A stretch of 11,192 nt of DNA from VBCK01 sp035511515 (GCA_035511515.1 DATKFG010000057.1:1-11192), one strand, 5' to 3'; shown: positions 1 to 6,820, numbered from the stretch's first letter. Translations and numbers: made by a program. The notes: generated by a model not told the origin, from the sequence alone.

Positions 1-913
1 TGAATCCGAAGTTCGGATCGGCGGGGAACACGAGCGCGGAACCGAGTTGATTGTTGCTCTGGGTGTTGATGCCGAAGATCAGATATCCGCTACCGGTTGC
101 CTGGCCCTGCGGCGGCACCGACGGCAGCTGCAGCAGCGAGCCGTTGTTATCGGTCGGGAACAGGCTGACCGGATTCTGCACTTGCATGTTGGTCGGCACG
201 GTGGCCGGGCTGCAGGTGGCGCCCGTGGTGCCCGTGCAGGTGTAGTAGAAGTGTTGGGGGGCTGGGACACCGGCGCACCCGGGTCCGCAGTCCTGCAGGA
301 AAACGCCAATGCCCAGCAGCCCGTTTGCTCCCATGTCGCTGGGCGTGCCATAGGCGGTCAGCGCGCCGCTGGTGCTGCAGCTGCTCGGTGCGGTTGCAGA
401 AGCCGGCACCGCGCTGTCGCCGATCACCTGGATCGGCACCGAGCTGGCCGACTCGCCGCCGATATGGATGTCGGCCGAGCGCACCGCCCCCCAGGCGTAG
501 GTGGCGACGAACTGCGCGCAGCTGGCCACAACGTTGAGGCCCTGCATCTCGGCCGGAAGCGATAAGGTGCCGAGCGCGGACGAAAACAGCCGCAATCCCA
601 CCGAACCGGTGTCGACCCAGACGTGATCGATCGTCTGGCAGGTGGTCGTGCCGGGCACGCAGACCTGGACGGTCACGTAGGACTGGTTGATCGTGCCGAT
701 CGAAGCGCCGCTCACGACCGGTCCGCCGTCGATGGTGACCGCAACGAAGTTCGCGCCCGTCGGCGTCGGAAACGAAGTGATCAATCCGGCTTGATTGCTG
801 CAGTCCGGCGCCACGCTGCTGGAGGCCCCTTTGCCGCCACCGCCGCACGAGGACAAGCCGAACGCCACGCCCACCAGCAGCGCAAGCCCGAGACAGCGCC
901 GCAGCCGCCTCAC
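1..913 (-). CDS. DUF3443 family lipoprotein, C-terminus cut by window edge
   Basis: The minus-strand frame is open from a GTG at 913 to the left edge, giving 304 visible residues with no stop. The start GTG overlaps the stop of the DUF2844 gene (GTGA), so translation is probably coupled. The N-terminus has an Arg-rich stretch, a hydrophobic segment and a lipobox, LSSC, with the lipidated Cys at residue 23. A Gly-rich spacer follows, so the mature protein is probably anchored to a membrane, perhaps the outer one. Around residues 98-110 there is WVDTGSVGLRLF and around 196-204 ANGLLGIGV. These resemble the catalytic DTG loop and the hydrophobic-Gly motif of pepsin/retropepsin-like aspartic proteases. 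Several Cys residues (38, 85, 92, 132, 179, 209, 213) could form disulfides. Assignment to DUF3443 is from recalled family character and the adjacent DUF2844 gene. The function is not known. Confidence 0.82.
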   Translation of the reverse strand, partial: MRRLRRCLGLALLVGVAFGLSSCGGGGKGASSSVAPDCSNQAGLITSFPTPTGANFVAVTIDGGPVVSGASIGTINQSYVTVQVCVPGTTTCQTIDHVWVDTGSVGLRLFSSALGTLSLPAEMQGLNVVASCAQFVATYAWGAVRSADIHIGGESASSVPIQVIGDSAVPASATAPSSCSTSGALTAYGTPSDMGANGLLGIGVFLQDCGPGCAGVPAPQHFYYTCTGTTGATCSPATVPTNMQVQNPVSLFPTDNNGSLLQLPSVPPQGQATGSGYLIFGINTQSNNQLGSALVFPADPNFGF

Positions 914-1410
914 CGGATCTGCTCCGCGGTCACGCCGGGCGGCATCCGCTGCGGCAGATACGCCATGCCGGAGAACGCGCGGGGATGTCCGCCGCTATGG
1001 ATGACCAGGTCCGGGTCCTGCACGATGAGCGCATGGCGCGCGCGCCCCGCCGCCTGGGCCGCCGCCGAGAAGCGCGCAAAGTGCGTACCGAGCAGCACCT
1101 TCAGGTCCGGGATACTGGGGCCGCGCCAGGCGATGGCGAAGACCTGGTTCGTATTGGTGAGGTACTCGCGCACCGTCGTGCCTCCCGGAAGTTGAAGCTC
1201 GTGCACCGTATATCCGGTCGATTGGGCGATAAGGCGCTGTGCCTGCATCTGGGCTCGATCGCGTTCGACCGTCGAGCCGTCTTCGCCGAGCGTGGCCGAC
1301 GCGATGCCCGGAATCACAGTTGCAGCGATCAGCGGGGAGGCGAGCGCGGTACGGACTCGTAATGAAGTCGAACCGCGTGGACGCCGTGGAGACTTTCGAT
1401 CGATCATCAT
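910..1410 (-). CDS. DUF2844 family exported protein
   Basis: This encodes a 166-residue protein if translation starts at the ATG at 1410; a second ATG follows directly at 1407. The N-terminus has a run of Arg/Lys followed by ALASPLIAATVIPGIASA, which fits a Sec signal peptide cleaved before TLGED, so the product should be periplasmic or envelope-associated. The mature part includes TVHELQLPGGTTVREYLT and a C-terminal segment around GGHPRAFSGMAYLP, matching what I recall of DUF2844. That family commonly sits directly upstream of DUF3443, as here. The frame stays open up to an ATG at 1476. I reject that start because a candidate promoter -10 element overlaps it, and it would place 22 extra residues ahead of the signal peptide. 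No strong ribosome-binding site is visible at either start. The function is unknown; a role with the DUF3443 partner is inferred from coupling. Confidence 0.8.
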   Translation of the reverse strand: MMIDRKSPRRPRGSTSLRVRTALASPLIAATVIPGIASATLGEDGSTVERDRAQMQAQRLIAQSTGYTVHELQLPGGTTVREYLTNTNQVFAIAWRGPSIPDLKVLLGTHFARFSAAAQAAGRARHALIVQDPDLVIHSGGHPRAFSGMAYLPQRMPPGVTAEQIR

Positions 1411-1476
1411 CGTTTGAATGTAACGCGCAGCAGGCGATAAAGGTTGAGCCACTGTTGCCAGTTTGTAAGCAAACAT

Positions 1477-1506
1477 TTTATGCGCGTTGTGGCACAGACC
1501 TGTCAG
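1477..1506 (-). promoter_or_regulatory. Candidate sigma-70 promoter for the DUF2844-DUF3443 pair
   Basis: Read on the minus strand, CTGACA (1506-1501) lies 18 bases before CATAAA (1482-1477), five and four matches to the two consensus boxes. Transcription would begin near 1470, leaving a leader of about 60 bases before the ATG at 1410. An imperfect inverted repeat, GTTTG-N4-CAAAC at 1461-1474, falls at the predicted start and could be an operator. This is by eye only. Confidence 0.4.
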
Positions 1507-1543
1507 GCCGGTTGGACTACCGGATTCCGGCGTTCCGAGCGCA

Positions 1544-2533
1544 CTACGCCGCGGGCTGCTGGACCGGAAGTCCTGCGGCGTCGTACAGACCTTCGAACAG
1601 GATCGAACTCAGGTAGCGCTCGCCCGAGTCGGGCAGGATCGTGACGATGGTCTTGCCGGCGTACTCGGGCAGTTTGGCCAGGCGCACCGCGACGGCTGCA
1701 GCGGCGCCGCACGAAATTCCCGACAGGATACCTTCCTCCTGTGTCAACCGGCGCGCGAATGCAATGGCTTCCTCGTTGCTGACCTGCTCGATCCGATCGA
1801 CCAGCGAAAGATCCAGCACCTGCGGAACGAAGCCCGCGCCGATGCCCTGGATCTTGTGCGGCCCCGGCTTCAACGGTTCGCCGGCGCGGGTCTGCGTCAG
1901 CACCGGGCTGGCGCTGGGCTCCACCGCGACCGAAACGATCCGTTTGCCCTTGACGTTCTTGATGAAGCGCGTAACGCCCGTGATCGTGCCGCCGGTGCCG
2001 ACTCCGGAGACAAAGATATCGACCGCTCCCTCCGTATCGTTCCAGATTTCCGGTCCGGTCGTGCGCTCGTGAATCGCCGGATTGGCCGGGTTGCTGAACT
2101 GCTGCAGCAGCACGTACCGGTTCGGATCGGTGGCGACGATTTCGTTGGCCTTGGCGATCGCCCCGTTCATGCCCTTGGCGCCTTCGGTCAGCACCAGCTT
2201 GGCGCCGAAGGCGAGCAGCAGCTTGCGCCGCTCGATGCTCATCGTTTCGGGCATCGTCAGCGTCAGCGGGATCGCGTGGGCGGCCGCCACGAACGCCAGC
2301 GCGATACCGGTGTTGCCGCTGGTGGGCTCCACCAGTTCCTTGCCCGGGCCCAGCAGACCGCGCTTTTCAGCGTCCCAGATCATCGCCGCCCCGATCCGGC
2401 ACTTGACCGAGTAGGCCGGGTTACGGCCTTCGATCTTGGCCAGCACGGTGGCCTTGGCTCCGTCGGTGATGCGGTTCAGCCGCACCAGCGGCGTGCGGCC
2501 GATCGACTCGGCGTTGTCGCCAAAAACAGGCAT
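1544..2533 (-). CDS. cysK: Cysteine synthase A (O-acetylserine sulfhydrylase)
   Basis: This is a 329-residue PLP enzyme of fold type II that makes L-cysteine from O-acetyl-L-serine and sulfide in the cytoplasm. The PLP lysine is K44 in NPAYSVKCRIG. The substrate-binding loop is PTSGNTG at 70-76, the phosphate-binding loop GVGTGGT at 177-183, and the C-terminal PLP-ring motif GISCGAA at 272-278. The E. coli CysK sequence as I recall it lines up along nearly the whole length, including TMPETMSIERRKLL and KPGPHKIQGIGAGF. That favours CysK over CysM or cystathionine beta-synthase. The ATG at 2533 was chosen because AGGAGG (2546-2541) sits seven bases upstream; the frame stays open further upstream but without homology. 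The one notable change is Cys for the second Ser of the usual GISSGAA. It lies 40 bases after the outer-membrane barrel gene and may share its transcript. Confidence 0.96.
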   Translation of the reverse strand: MPVFGDNAESIGRTPLVRLNRITDGAKATVLAKIEGRNPAYSVKCRIGAAMIWDAEKRGLLGPGKELVEPTSGNTGIALAFVAAAHAIPLTLTMPETMSIERRKLLLAFGAKLVLTEGAKGMNGAIAKANEIVATDPNRYVLLQQFSNPANPAIHERTTGPEIWNDTEGAVDIFVSGVGTGGTITGVTRFIKNVKGKRIVSVAVEPSASPVLTQTRAGEPLKPGPHKIQGIGAGFVPQVLDLSLVDRIEQVSNEEAIAFARRLTQEEGILSGISCGAAAAVAVRLAKLPEYAGKTIVTILPDSGERYLSSILFEGLYDAAGLPVQQPAA

Positions 2534-2540
2534 CGGTTCT

Positions 2541-2546
2541 CCTCCT
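2541..2546 (-). promoter_or_regulatory. Ribosome-binding site of cysK
   Basis: AGGAGG on the minus strand, seven bases before the ATG at 2533, is the strongest Shine-Dalgarno sequence seen in the window. It settles the cysK start against the longer open frame that reaches 2728 inside the neighbouring gene. Confidence 0.8.
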
Positions 2547-2573
2547 TCGCTGTCCCGCGCGGATCCGCGCGCT

Positions 2574-3854
2574 TCAAAAAGGATAATTGATCCCGGTGAA
2601 TACCGCTGGACCTTCCGGGCCGAACCCCACATCCACGTAGCCGACGACGAACGGGCTGGCAACCCCGCGTATGCCGACCCCATAACCCTTGTGCAGATGC
2701 AGAAGGGGGTTTTCGTTGGTGCGTGCAAACACCTTGCCGAGATCGATGAAGGGCGCCACTTCCAGGCTCAGGCTGGTCGCGAACACCTTGAACTGGGCGG
2801 CTCGGGTGCGAAACTCCGCACCGGCCGCGAACGAGTTGCGGTCGATGAAACGATCCTCCCCGAACGCGCGCAGCGGCTGACGCTCGCCGATGACGGCGCG
2901 GTCGCCCCCGATGCTCGACAGCGCCCAGAAGGGCGCGTTGGCGACTTCCGGCATGTAGCGCACGGCGACGTGCGCAGCCACCGTCAGCCAGGGTTTGACC
3001 GGCCGATAAATGCGTGCCTCGGCACCGACGAACGAGTAGGACACCGAGCCCCACCAGTCGTTATTGGAATATCCCGCGAACGCCGTGATCTGTTCGCCGT
3101 CGCGCGGTATCGTGATCGAGTCGCGCGTGTCGTAGGTCAGCACCAGCCGCTGCTGCAGATCCTCCTCGCGGTCCAGCCCCGGCAGCTTGGGAAAGCGGCT
3201 CTCGATCGACGGCAACTGCGGCAGCACCGCGTGCCCGATCTGCACGAAGCCCCAGCGCAGCTGGTAGCTCACCTGCCATTGCTGGGTGATATTCCAGCCG
3301 GCGAACGCTTCCACGTGACCCTGGTTGTCCACGTAGTTCGTCTGGGCGGACAGCGCGGACTGGTTACCAAGACCGTAGAAGCGAGGAGTGCCGCTGCGGT
3401 CGTAGTTGGCATGGACCGACCAGCTCCACGTGTTCGACCTTGCCAGCCCTTGCACGTACAGCGCATCGAATTCGCGCTCGACCTGCTGCTTGCCTCCACC
3501 GACGATGGTCCACAGCGAGTCCTTGGACGGGTACGTAAAAATCCTGCCGCGCGCACCCCAGCCGAAATACTGGCTGTGGATGATGTCCGGGGCGATGATC
3601 CGGTAGATTTCGTCGTTCTCGTCGAGGGTCAGCCAGACCGGGATCAGCCCGAGGGTTGCGCCCCCTACCGGGGAGACGTCGATCTCGGGAACCGGAATGA
3701 AAGGGGCCGTGGCCGGGTCGAGCCACCTTTCGAACCAGCCACGGGTTTCGACCGCGGTGGTCGTGTCGACGGGGGGCGCGTCGGCGCCGGCTGCTCGACC
3801 CAGCGCGAGCAACAGCAGCAGCGAACCGGCCGGAAGGACGCGGCCGTTCAACAC
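2574..3854 (-). CDS. Omp85-type outer-membrane beta-barrel (surface antigen D15 domain), no POTRA
   Basis: This is a 426-residue protein with an apparent signal peptide (hydrophobic residues 11-19, likely cut after about 24 in RAAGADA). The rest is rich in alternating aromatic/polar strands typical of an outer-membrane barrel. It ends in INYPF, with the terminal Phe expected of a beta-signal recognised by the Bam machinery. Near residues 318-331, IGERQPLRAF corresponds to the conserved (V/L)RG(F/Y) loop motif of the BamA/TamA superfamily: the Arg is kept and the Gly is Ala. Strand patterns such as RLVLTYDTRDSITIPRDGEQ also fit the family. Only about 35-40 residues separate the signal peptide from the barrel, too few for even one POTRA domain. 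The GTG at 3854 is the assumed start, with no clear ribosome-binding site. Substrate or partner is unknown. The next gene on the strand is cysK. Confidence 0.78.
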   Translation of the reverse strand: MLNGRVLPAGSLLLLLALGRAAGADAPPVDTTTAVETRGWFERWLDPATAPFIPVPEIDVSPVGGATLGLIPVWLTLDENDEIYRIIAPDIIHSQYFGWGARGRIFTYPSKDSLWTIVGGGKQQVEREFDALYVQGLARSNTWSWSVHANYDRSGTPRFYGLGNQSALSAQTNYVDNQGHVEAFAGWNITQQWQVSYQLRWGFVQIGHAVLPQLPSIESRFPKLPGLDREEDLQQRLVLTYDTRDSITIPRDGEQITAFAGYSNNDWWGSVSYSFVGAEARIYRPVKPWLTVAAHVAVRYMPEVANAPFWALSSIGGDRAVIGERQPLRAFGEDRFIDRNSFAAGAEFRTRAAQFKVFATSLSLEVAPFIDLGKVFARTNENPLLHLHKGYGVGIRGVASPFVVGYVDVGFGPEGPAVFTGINYPF

Positions 3855-4031
3855 CGTTGGCCGAGCGTGTCGCCCGTAGTCGGATGCGTTGTCACGGCCA
3901 GATCGTTTGCCAACGGCGCCGGCTCCCCGAGCGAACGCGCAAGTCTACCGAGTGGGACGGCTTTTCGGTTCCGAGGCCGCCGATCCGACCGTACGGCAAT
4001 GTTTCGAAGCCGACCTGTTGGCTGGGTTGGC

Positions 4032-4037
4032 TAGAAT
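4032..4037 (+). promoter_or_regulatory. Candidate -10 element for the Fae-like gene
   Basis: TAGAAT matches five of six bases of the -10 consensus and lies 35 bases before the chosen ATG at 4072, inside the 217-base region between two divergent genes. I see no good -35 box at 16-18 bases upstream, so this is weak evidence. Confidence 0.3.
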
Positions 4038-4071
4038 GCGCGACCGCCGCCAGAGGCAGAGGGCCGAATCG

Positions 4072-4608
4072 ATGAGCAAACCGTTTGCGATGCGTGTGGG
4101 TGAAGCGACCGTTTTCGCCAAGGAGGGCCAATTTACCGATGCGATGGCCGAAATCGTCATTGGAGCGGTCGAGGGCCCGGTCGGGCAGGCGTTCGCCAAT
4201 CTAATGGGACAGACTGCCGGACACTCCAGGATGTTTGCCGTGCGCGACTGCAATCAAATGGCGCGACCGCCCACGATGATGGTGCCGAAGGTCACGATCA
4301 AGGATTCCAAGACGATCGAGTTGCTGGGCAGCGTGGTGCAGGCGGCCACGGCGGATGCCATTGTCGACTGTGTGGCCGACGGCACCATTGTGCGTTCGAT
4401 CGTCGATGACATCTGCATCATCGACCTGATCTGGCTGGATCCGCAGGCGGTCAAGGACCCGAACCTGGATCGCAAGGACCTGTACCGAACCAACTACGAA
4501 GCCACCCGCCTGGCGATCGCGCGCGCCCTGAAGGGCGAGCCCACCGTGGATGAGCTCATCGCTAACCGCAACAGAATCAAGCACGTACTGTTCGATCCGG
4601 ACGCCTGA
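4072..4608 (+). CDS. Formaldehyde-activating enzyme (Fae) homologue with altered active site
   Basis: This is a 178-residue protein. Fae joins formaldehyde to tetrahydromethanopterin in the cytoplasm. Family marks include VGEA at 9-12, the EIVIG strand at 27-31, PKVTIKD, and YRTNYEATRLAIARALKGEP near the C-terminus. I recall the last two in Methylobacterium Fae as NKVTIND and YNYEATKLSIQRAVNGEP. Two differences stand out. The segment AHIDLIIG of true Fae, holding the histidine proposed as general acid, reads AMAEIVIG here, with Met at residue 25. The later GPAQHG segment also lacks its His. Classical activity is therefore doubtful, and I leave the symbol empty. The ATG at 4072 was chosen for its AGAGGG about eight bases upstream and the fit to family length; the frame stays open to 3889. 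It converges on the GntR gene with a 6-base gap. No methanopterin-pathway gene is visible nearby. Confidence 0.85.
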   Translation: MSKPFAMRVGEATVFAKEGQFTDAMAEIVIGAVEGPVGQAFANLMGQTAGHSRMFAVRDCNQMARPPTMMVPKVTIKDSKTIELLGSVVQAATADAIVDCVADGTIVRSIVDDICIIDLIWLDPQAVKDPNLDRKDLYRTNYEATRLAIARALKGEPTVDELIANRNRIKHVLFDPDA

Positions 4609-4614
4609 GCCTTC

Positions 4615-5355
4615 TCAGTCCAGAAAGTCGCAGTGCTCGCTGACGAAGGCCGCCAGGTCCAGCGAATGCTGCCGCACCAGCTTCTCGGCCAGTTCCGTCT
4701 CGCGTCGTTCCAGCGCTTCGATGATGCGCATGTGGTCGACGATCGAACGGGCCGCGCGGTCGCTCTGGAAAATTGTCATCTTGCGAATCGCGCGCACGTG
4801 AATGAAGATGTTCTTGATCGCATCGGCGATCAGCTTTGAACCGCCCAGGCGGACGATCTCCTGGTGAAACGCGATGTTGGCGTGCGAGTACTCGTCCAGG
4901 TGCTCGGTCGGCGCCGAATCGCGGAAGTCGTCGAACAGCCGCCGCAGCCGCGCGATATCCGCATCGGTCGCGTGCAGCGTGGCCAGCCGCGCCGACATGC
5001 TCTCCAGCGCCGCCCACATCTGGATCATCTCGACGATCTCGCCCTTGGTCTTGCGAACGATGAAAATTCCCTTGCGTGGCACCGTGCGCAGGAAGCCTTC
5101 CTGCTCCAGTAGGGTCATCGCCTCGCGCACCGGCGTGCGGCTGACGCCGAGCGCCTCGGTCAGAACACGCTTGTCGAGTTGGACTTCGTCCGGGAAGCTG
5201 TAGATGTCGGTGTCCGCGATCGCCTGTTTGAGCATCGCGTACGCCTGATTGCGCAGGCTGTCGGCTGTCTGAATAGGCTGTAAGGAAAGCGCCAGAGCCT
5301 CGCTCGGGGACCGCGAAGCCGTCGCGGGTTTCGATGGACTACTCAGGTCTGCCAT
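4615..5355 (-). CDS. GntR family transcriptional regulator, FadR/FCD subfamily
   Basis: This is a 246-residue DNA-binding regulator. An N-terminal tail of about 28 residues precedes a winged helix-turn-helix (about 30-100), with the recognition region SRTPVREAMTLLEQEGFL at 72-89 and the wing at 90-100. An all-helical FCD effector domain follows (about 105-235). The usual FCD metal-site pattern is present as N160, H164, H208 and H230. The three-residue gap N160/H164 and the 22-residue spacing H208/H230 match the family as I know it, so the ligand is probably a carboxylic acid bound through a metal. Such regulators normally repress nearby acid-catabolism genes until the acid binds. It is transcribed in the same direction as the frc block beyond 5791, but the target is not shown by the sequence. 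The start at 5355 has only a weak upstream GGTGA. Confidence 0.93.
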   Translation of the reverse strand: MADLSSPSKPATASRSPSEALALSLQPIQTADSLRNQAYAMLKQAIADTDIYSFPDEVQLDKRVLTEALGVSRTPVREAMTLLEQEGFLRTVPRKGIFIVRKTKGEIVEMIQMWAALESMSARLATLHATDADIARLRRLFDDFRDSAPTEHLDEYSHANIAFHQEIVRLGGSKLIADAIKNIFIHVRAIRKMTIFQSDRAARSIVDHMRIIEALERRETELAEKLVRQHSLDLAAFVSEHCDFLD

Positions 5356-5434
5356 CCGAAATCACCGAGTGCGCATCTCACGCAGAAGAAAATGTTAGCT
5401 GTCCCCGGCGAAGAAGAGCCGCAGACAGCCTTTT

Positions 5435-5442
5435 TACATGTA
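5435..5442. promoter_or_regulatory. Candidate GntR operator palindrome
   Basis: TACATGTA is a perfect 8-base palindrome in an AT-rich pocket, 80 bases upstream of the GntR start and just past the end of the small membrane ORF. GntR-type regulators bind short palindromes and often control their own genes, so autoregulation is possible. A TAGAAT box on the minus strand (5454-5449) lies beside it. The site is unverified. Confidence 0.3.
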
Positions 5443-5451
5443 TGCGGTATT

Positions 5452-5682
5452 CTACGTGCAGATTTGCCCGCCCGCGACAGGGTTTTGCGCGACCTGTCCC
5501 TTCGCCGTGGGGTTGGTCGCTGATTGGCCGCGCTGAGGCAGGCACAATCCGGCGAAACGGCCGTGGCGCTGCCCACGCACCCGCACCGAAAGCGGAAAAA
5601 CGTAGACCGACAGCACCGTGGCGCAGCAGCCCACGCCGATCAGGACCAGCGCGGCGACGATGTGCACACCGATTCCTTCCAT
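5452..5682 (-). CDS. Small putative membrane protein
   Basis: This 76-residue ORF is not recognised as a known family. Residues 7-30 (HIVAALVLIGVGCCATVLSVYVFP) form one clear transmembrane stretch. A basic segment, VRVRGQRHGR, follows and would sit on the cytoplasmic side. The C-terminal 35 residues look polar and unstructured. Support for a real gene is a G-rich ribosome-binding stretch a few bases before the ATG at 5682, GC-ending codons through the hydrophobic part, and a TTGACA-type promoter at the right distance upstream. Against it are its short length, lack of a recognised family and uninformative tail. It is read in the same direction as the GntR gene, which starts 96 bases further on. 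Confidence 0.45.
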   Translation of the reverse strand: MEGIGVHIVAALVLIGVGCCATVLSVYVFPLSVRVRGQRHGRFAGLCLPQRGQSATNPTAKGQVAQNPVAGGQICT

Positions 5683-5717
5683 TTGCCCCCCGCGTGCGGT
5701 TCACTCAAACAAGTGAC

Positions 5718-5746
5718 AGGCTAATGGTGCGGTGCACAAATGTCAA
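5718..5746 (-). promoter_or_regulatory. Candidate sigma-70 promoter before the small membrane ORF
   Basis: On the minus strand a perfect TTGACA (5746-5741) is followed, after exactly 17 bases, by TAGCCT (5723-5718), which matches three of six -10 positions. Transcription would start near 5710, about 28 bases before the ATG at 5682. The palindrome GTGCAC lies within the spacer and could be a regulator site. The rest of 5683-5790 shows nothing else I can name. Confidence 0.45.
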
Positions 5747-5790
5747 CGAGTATTCGGCATTTCAGATACGGTGAAACCCCGGCACCGCGC

Positions 5791-6777
5791 CTAGGACGAC
5801 ACCGGATCGGACTGTGCGGTTTTTTGCCTCAGCTTGATCAACGCCGCAACGACATCGATCGTCGGCGTCGCAACTGAAAGGCGTTGCGCAATTTCCTGCA
5901 CGACGGTGACGATCGGTTCGATCTCCATCGGACGGCCGCTTTCCAGATCCACCAGCATCGAGATCTTGTGAGGGCCGATCGCCGAGGCGCCATCCAGGCG
6001 ACGATCGGCGTCGACGCGGAGCCTTACCCCGATGCGCTCGGCGACGAGTTGCGCCTCCAGCATCATCGCCCGGCACACCGAGCGCGTACCGGGATCGGTC
6101 GTCACGACGTCCAGTGTCGCGTGCGTCAGCGCGCTGATTGGACTGAGGCACAGGTTGCCCCAGAGCTTGAGCCAGATTTCGTCGCGGATGTCGGTGCGGA
6201 CCGGCGCCTCCAGCCCGGCATCCTGCATTGCCCGGTGCAGGCGCTCGATGCGCGAGGTGCGCTGGCCGTCCGGTTCCCCGATCGGAAACTTGCGGCCGTG
6301 CACGTGCCGGATCACGCCGGGCGCGATCAGTTCGGCGGCCGGGTTCAATACGCAGCCGATCGCGCGTTGCGGGCCAAGCAACCGCATCTGGCGCCCGCCG
6401 GGGTCGATGCTCTCGAGCGTGATCCCGTCCAGCACGCTGCCCTGGTTGTGGAAGTACCAATACGGGATGCCGTTGACTGCGGTCACGATCGCCGTTTCCG
6501 GCCCCAGCAGCGCGACGATCGAATCGACCGCCGCTGGTACCGAGTGCGCTTTCATCGTGATCAGCACGTAGTCCTGGGGGCCGAGCTCGCGCGCATCGTC
6601 GGTGCAGCGCACGCGAACCACCAGTTCCTGGCCGTCGATCAGCAGGCGCGCGCCGCCGGCGCGCATCGCGGCCAGATGGGCGCCGCGCGCCACGAAGCTC
6701 ACCTCGTGGCCGGCGCGCGCCAGCAGCACTCCGACGAACCCGCCGATCGCGCCGGCTCCGAAAACGCAGATCTTCAT
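5791..6777 (-). CDS. 2-dehydropantoate 2-reductase family protein (ketopantoate reductase-like)
   Basis: This is a 328-residue NADPH-dependent reductase. The family reduces 2-dehydropantoate to pantoate in the cytoplasmic pantothenate/CoA pathway. The Rossmann motif GAGAIGG is at 7-13. Residues matching the E. coli PanE active site as I know it are K76 (TMKA), N102 (VNG), K204 and N208 (IWLKLWGN), S273 and E285 (GRPMEIEP). The catalytic set is complete, so the protein should be an active ketoacid reductase. Many genomes carry several members of this family beside catabolic genes, and these may reduce other 2-keto acids, so I do not give it the panE symbol. AAGGCGGG just before the ATG at 6777 is a fair ribosome-binding site. 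It follows the quinone oxidoreductase gene after a 127-base gap holding a palindromic repeat, so co-transcription is less certain than for the three genes upstream. Confidence 0.9.
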   Translation of the reverse strand: MKICVFGAGAIGGFVGVLLARAGHEVSFVARGAHLAAMRAGGARLLIDGQELVVRVRCTDDARELGPQDYVLITMKAHSVPAAVDSIVALLGPETAIVTAVNGIPYWYFHNQGSVLDGITLESIDPGGRQMRLLGPQRAIGCVLNPAAELIAPGVIRHVHGRKFPIGEPDGQRTSRIERLHRAMQDAGLEAPVRTDIRDEIWLKLWGNLCLSPISALTHATLDVVTTDPGTRSVCRAMMLEAQLVAERIGVRLRVDADRRLDGASAIGPHKISMLVDLESGRPMEIEPIVTVVQEIAQRLSVATPTIDVVAALIKLRQKTAQSDPVSS

Positions 6778-6820
6778 GGCCCGCCTTCATCCCCGCCCGG
6801 CGCGCCAATGCGAATGCCTG

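Noticed and set aside
147..848. A 233-codon minus-strand open frame in the left region.
   Set aside because: It overlaps the DUF3443 gene in another frame on the same strand and translates to Arg/His-rich sequence; the true frame gives a signal peptide, lipobox and family motifs.
1411..1476. Longer DUF2844 start at the ATG at 1476.
   Set aside because: It adds 22 residues before the signal peptide, lacks a ribosome-binding site and overlaps the candidate promoter region.
1508..1523. Inverted repeat CCGGT-N6-ACCGG just after cysK, as a terminator.
   Set aside because: The stem is only five pairs and no T-run follows on the minus strand, so a factor-independent terminator is not supported.
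1487..2590. A 367-codon plus-strand open frame opposite cysK.
   Set aside because: cysK is unmistakable on the other strand with all catalytic motifs; the plus-strand translation has none.
2436..4034. A 532-codon plus-strand open frame spanning three features.
   Set aside because: It crosses the 5' end of cysK, the whole barrel gene and part of the divergent intergenic region, and its translation is low-complexity Arg/Val/Asp-rich. It is a shadow of GC-rich codons.
5770..5788. Short CGGTG-N9-CACCG hairpin just after the reductase gene, as a terminator.
   Set aside because: It is a five-pair stem with a large loop and no following T-run; it could be chance in GC-rich DNA.
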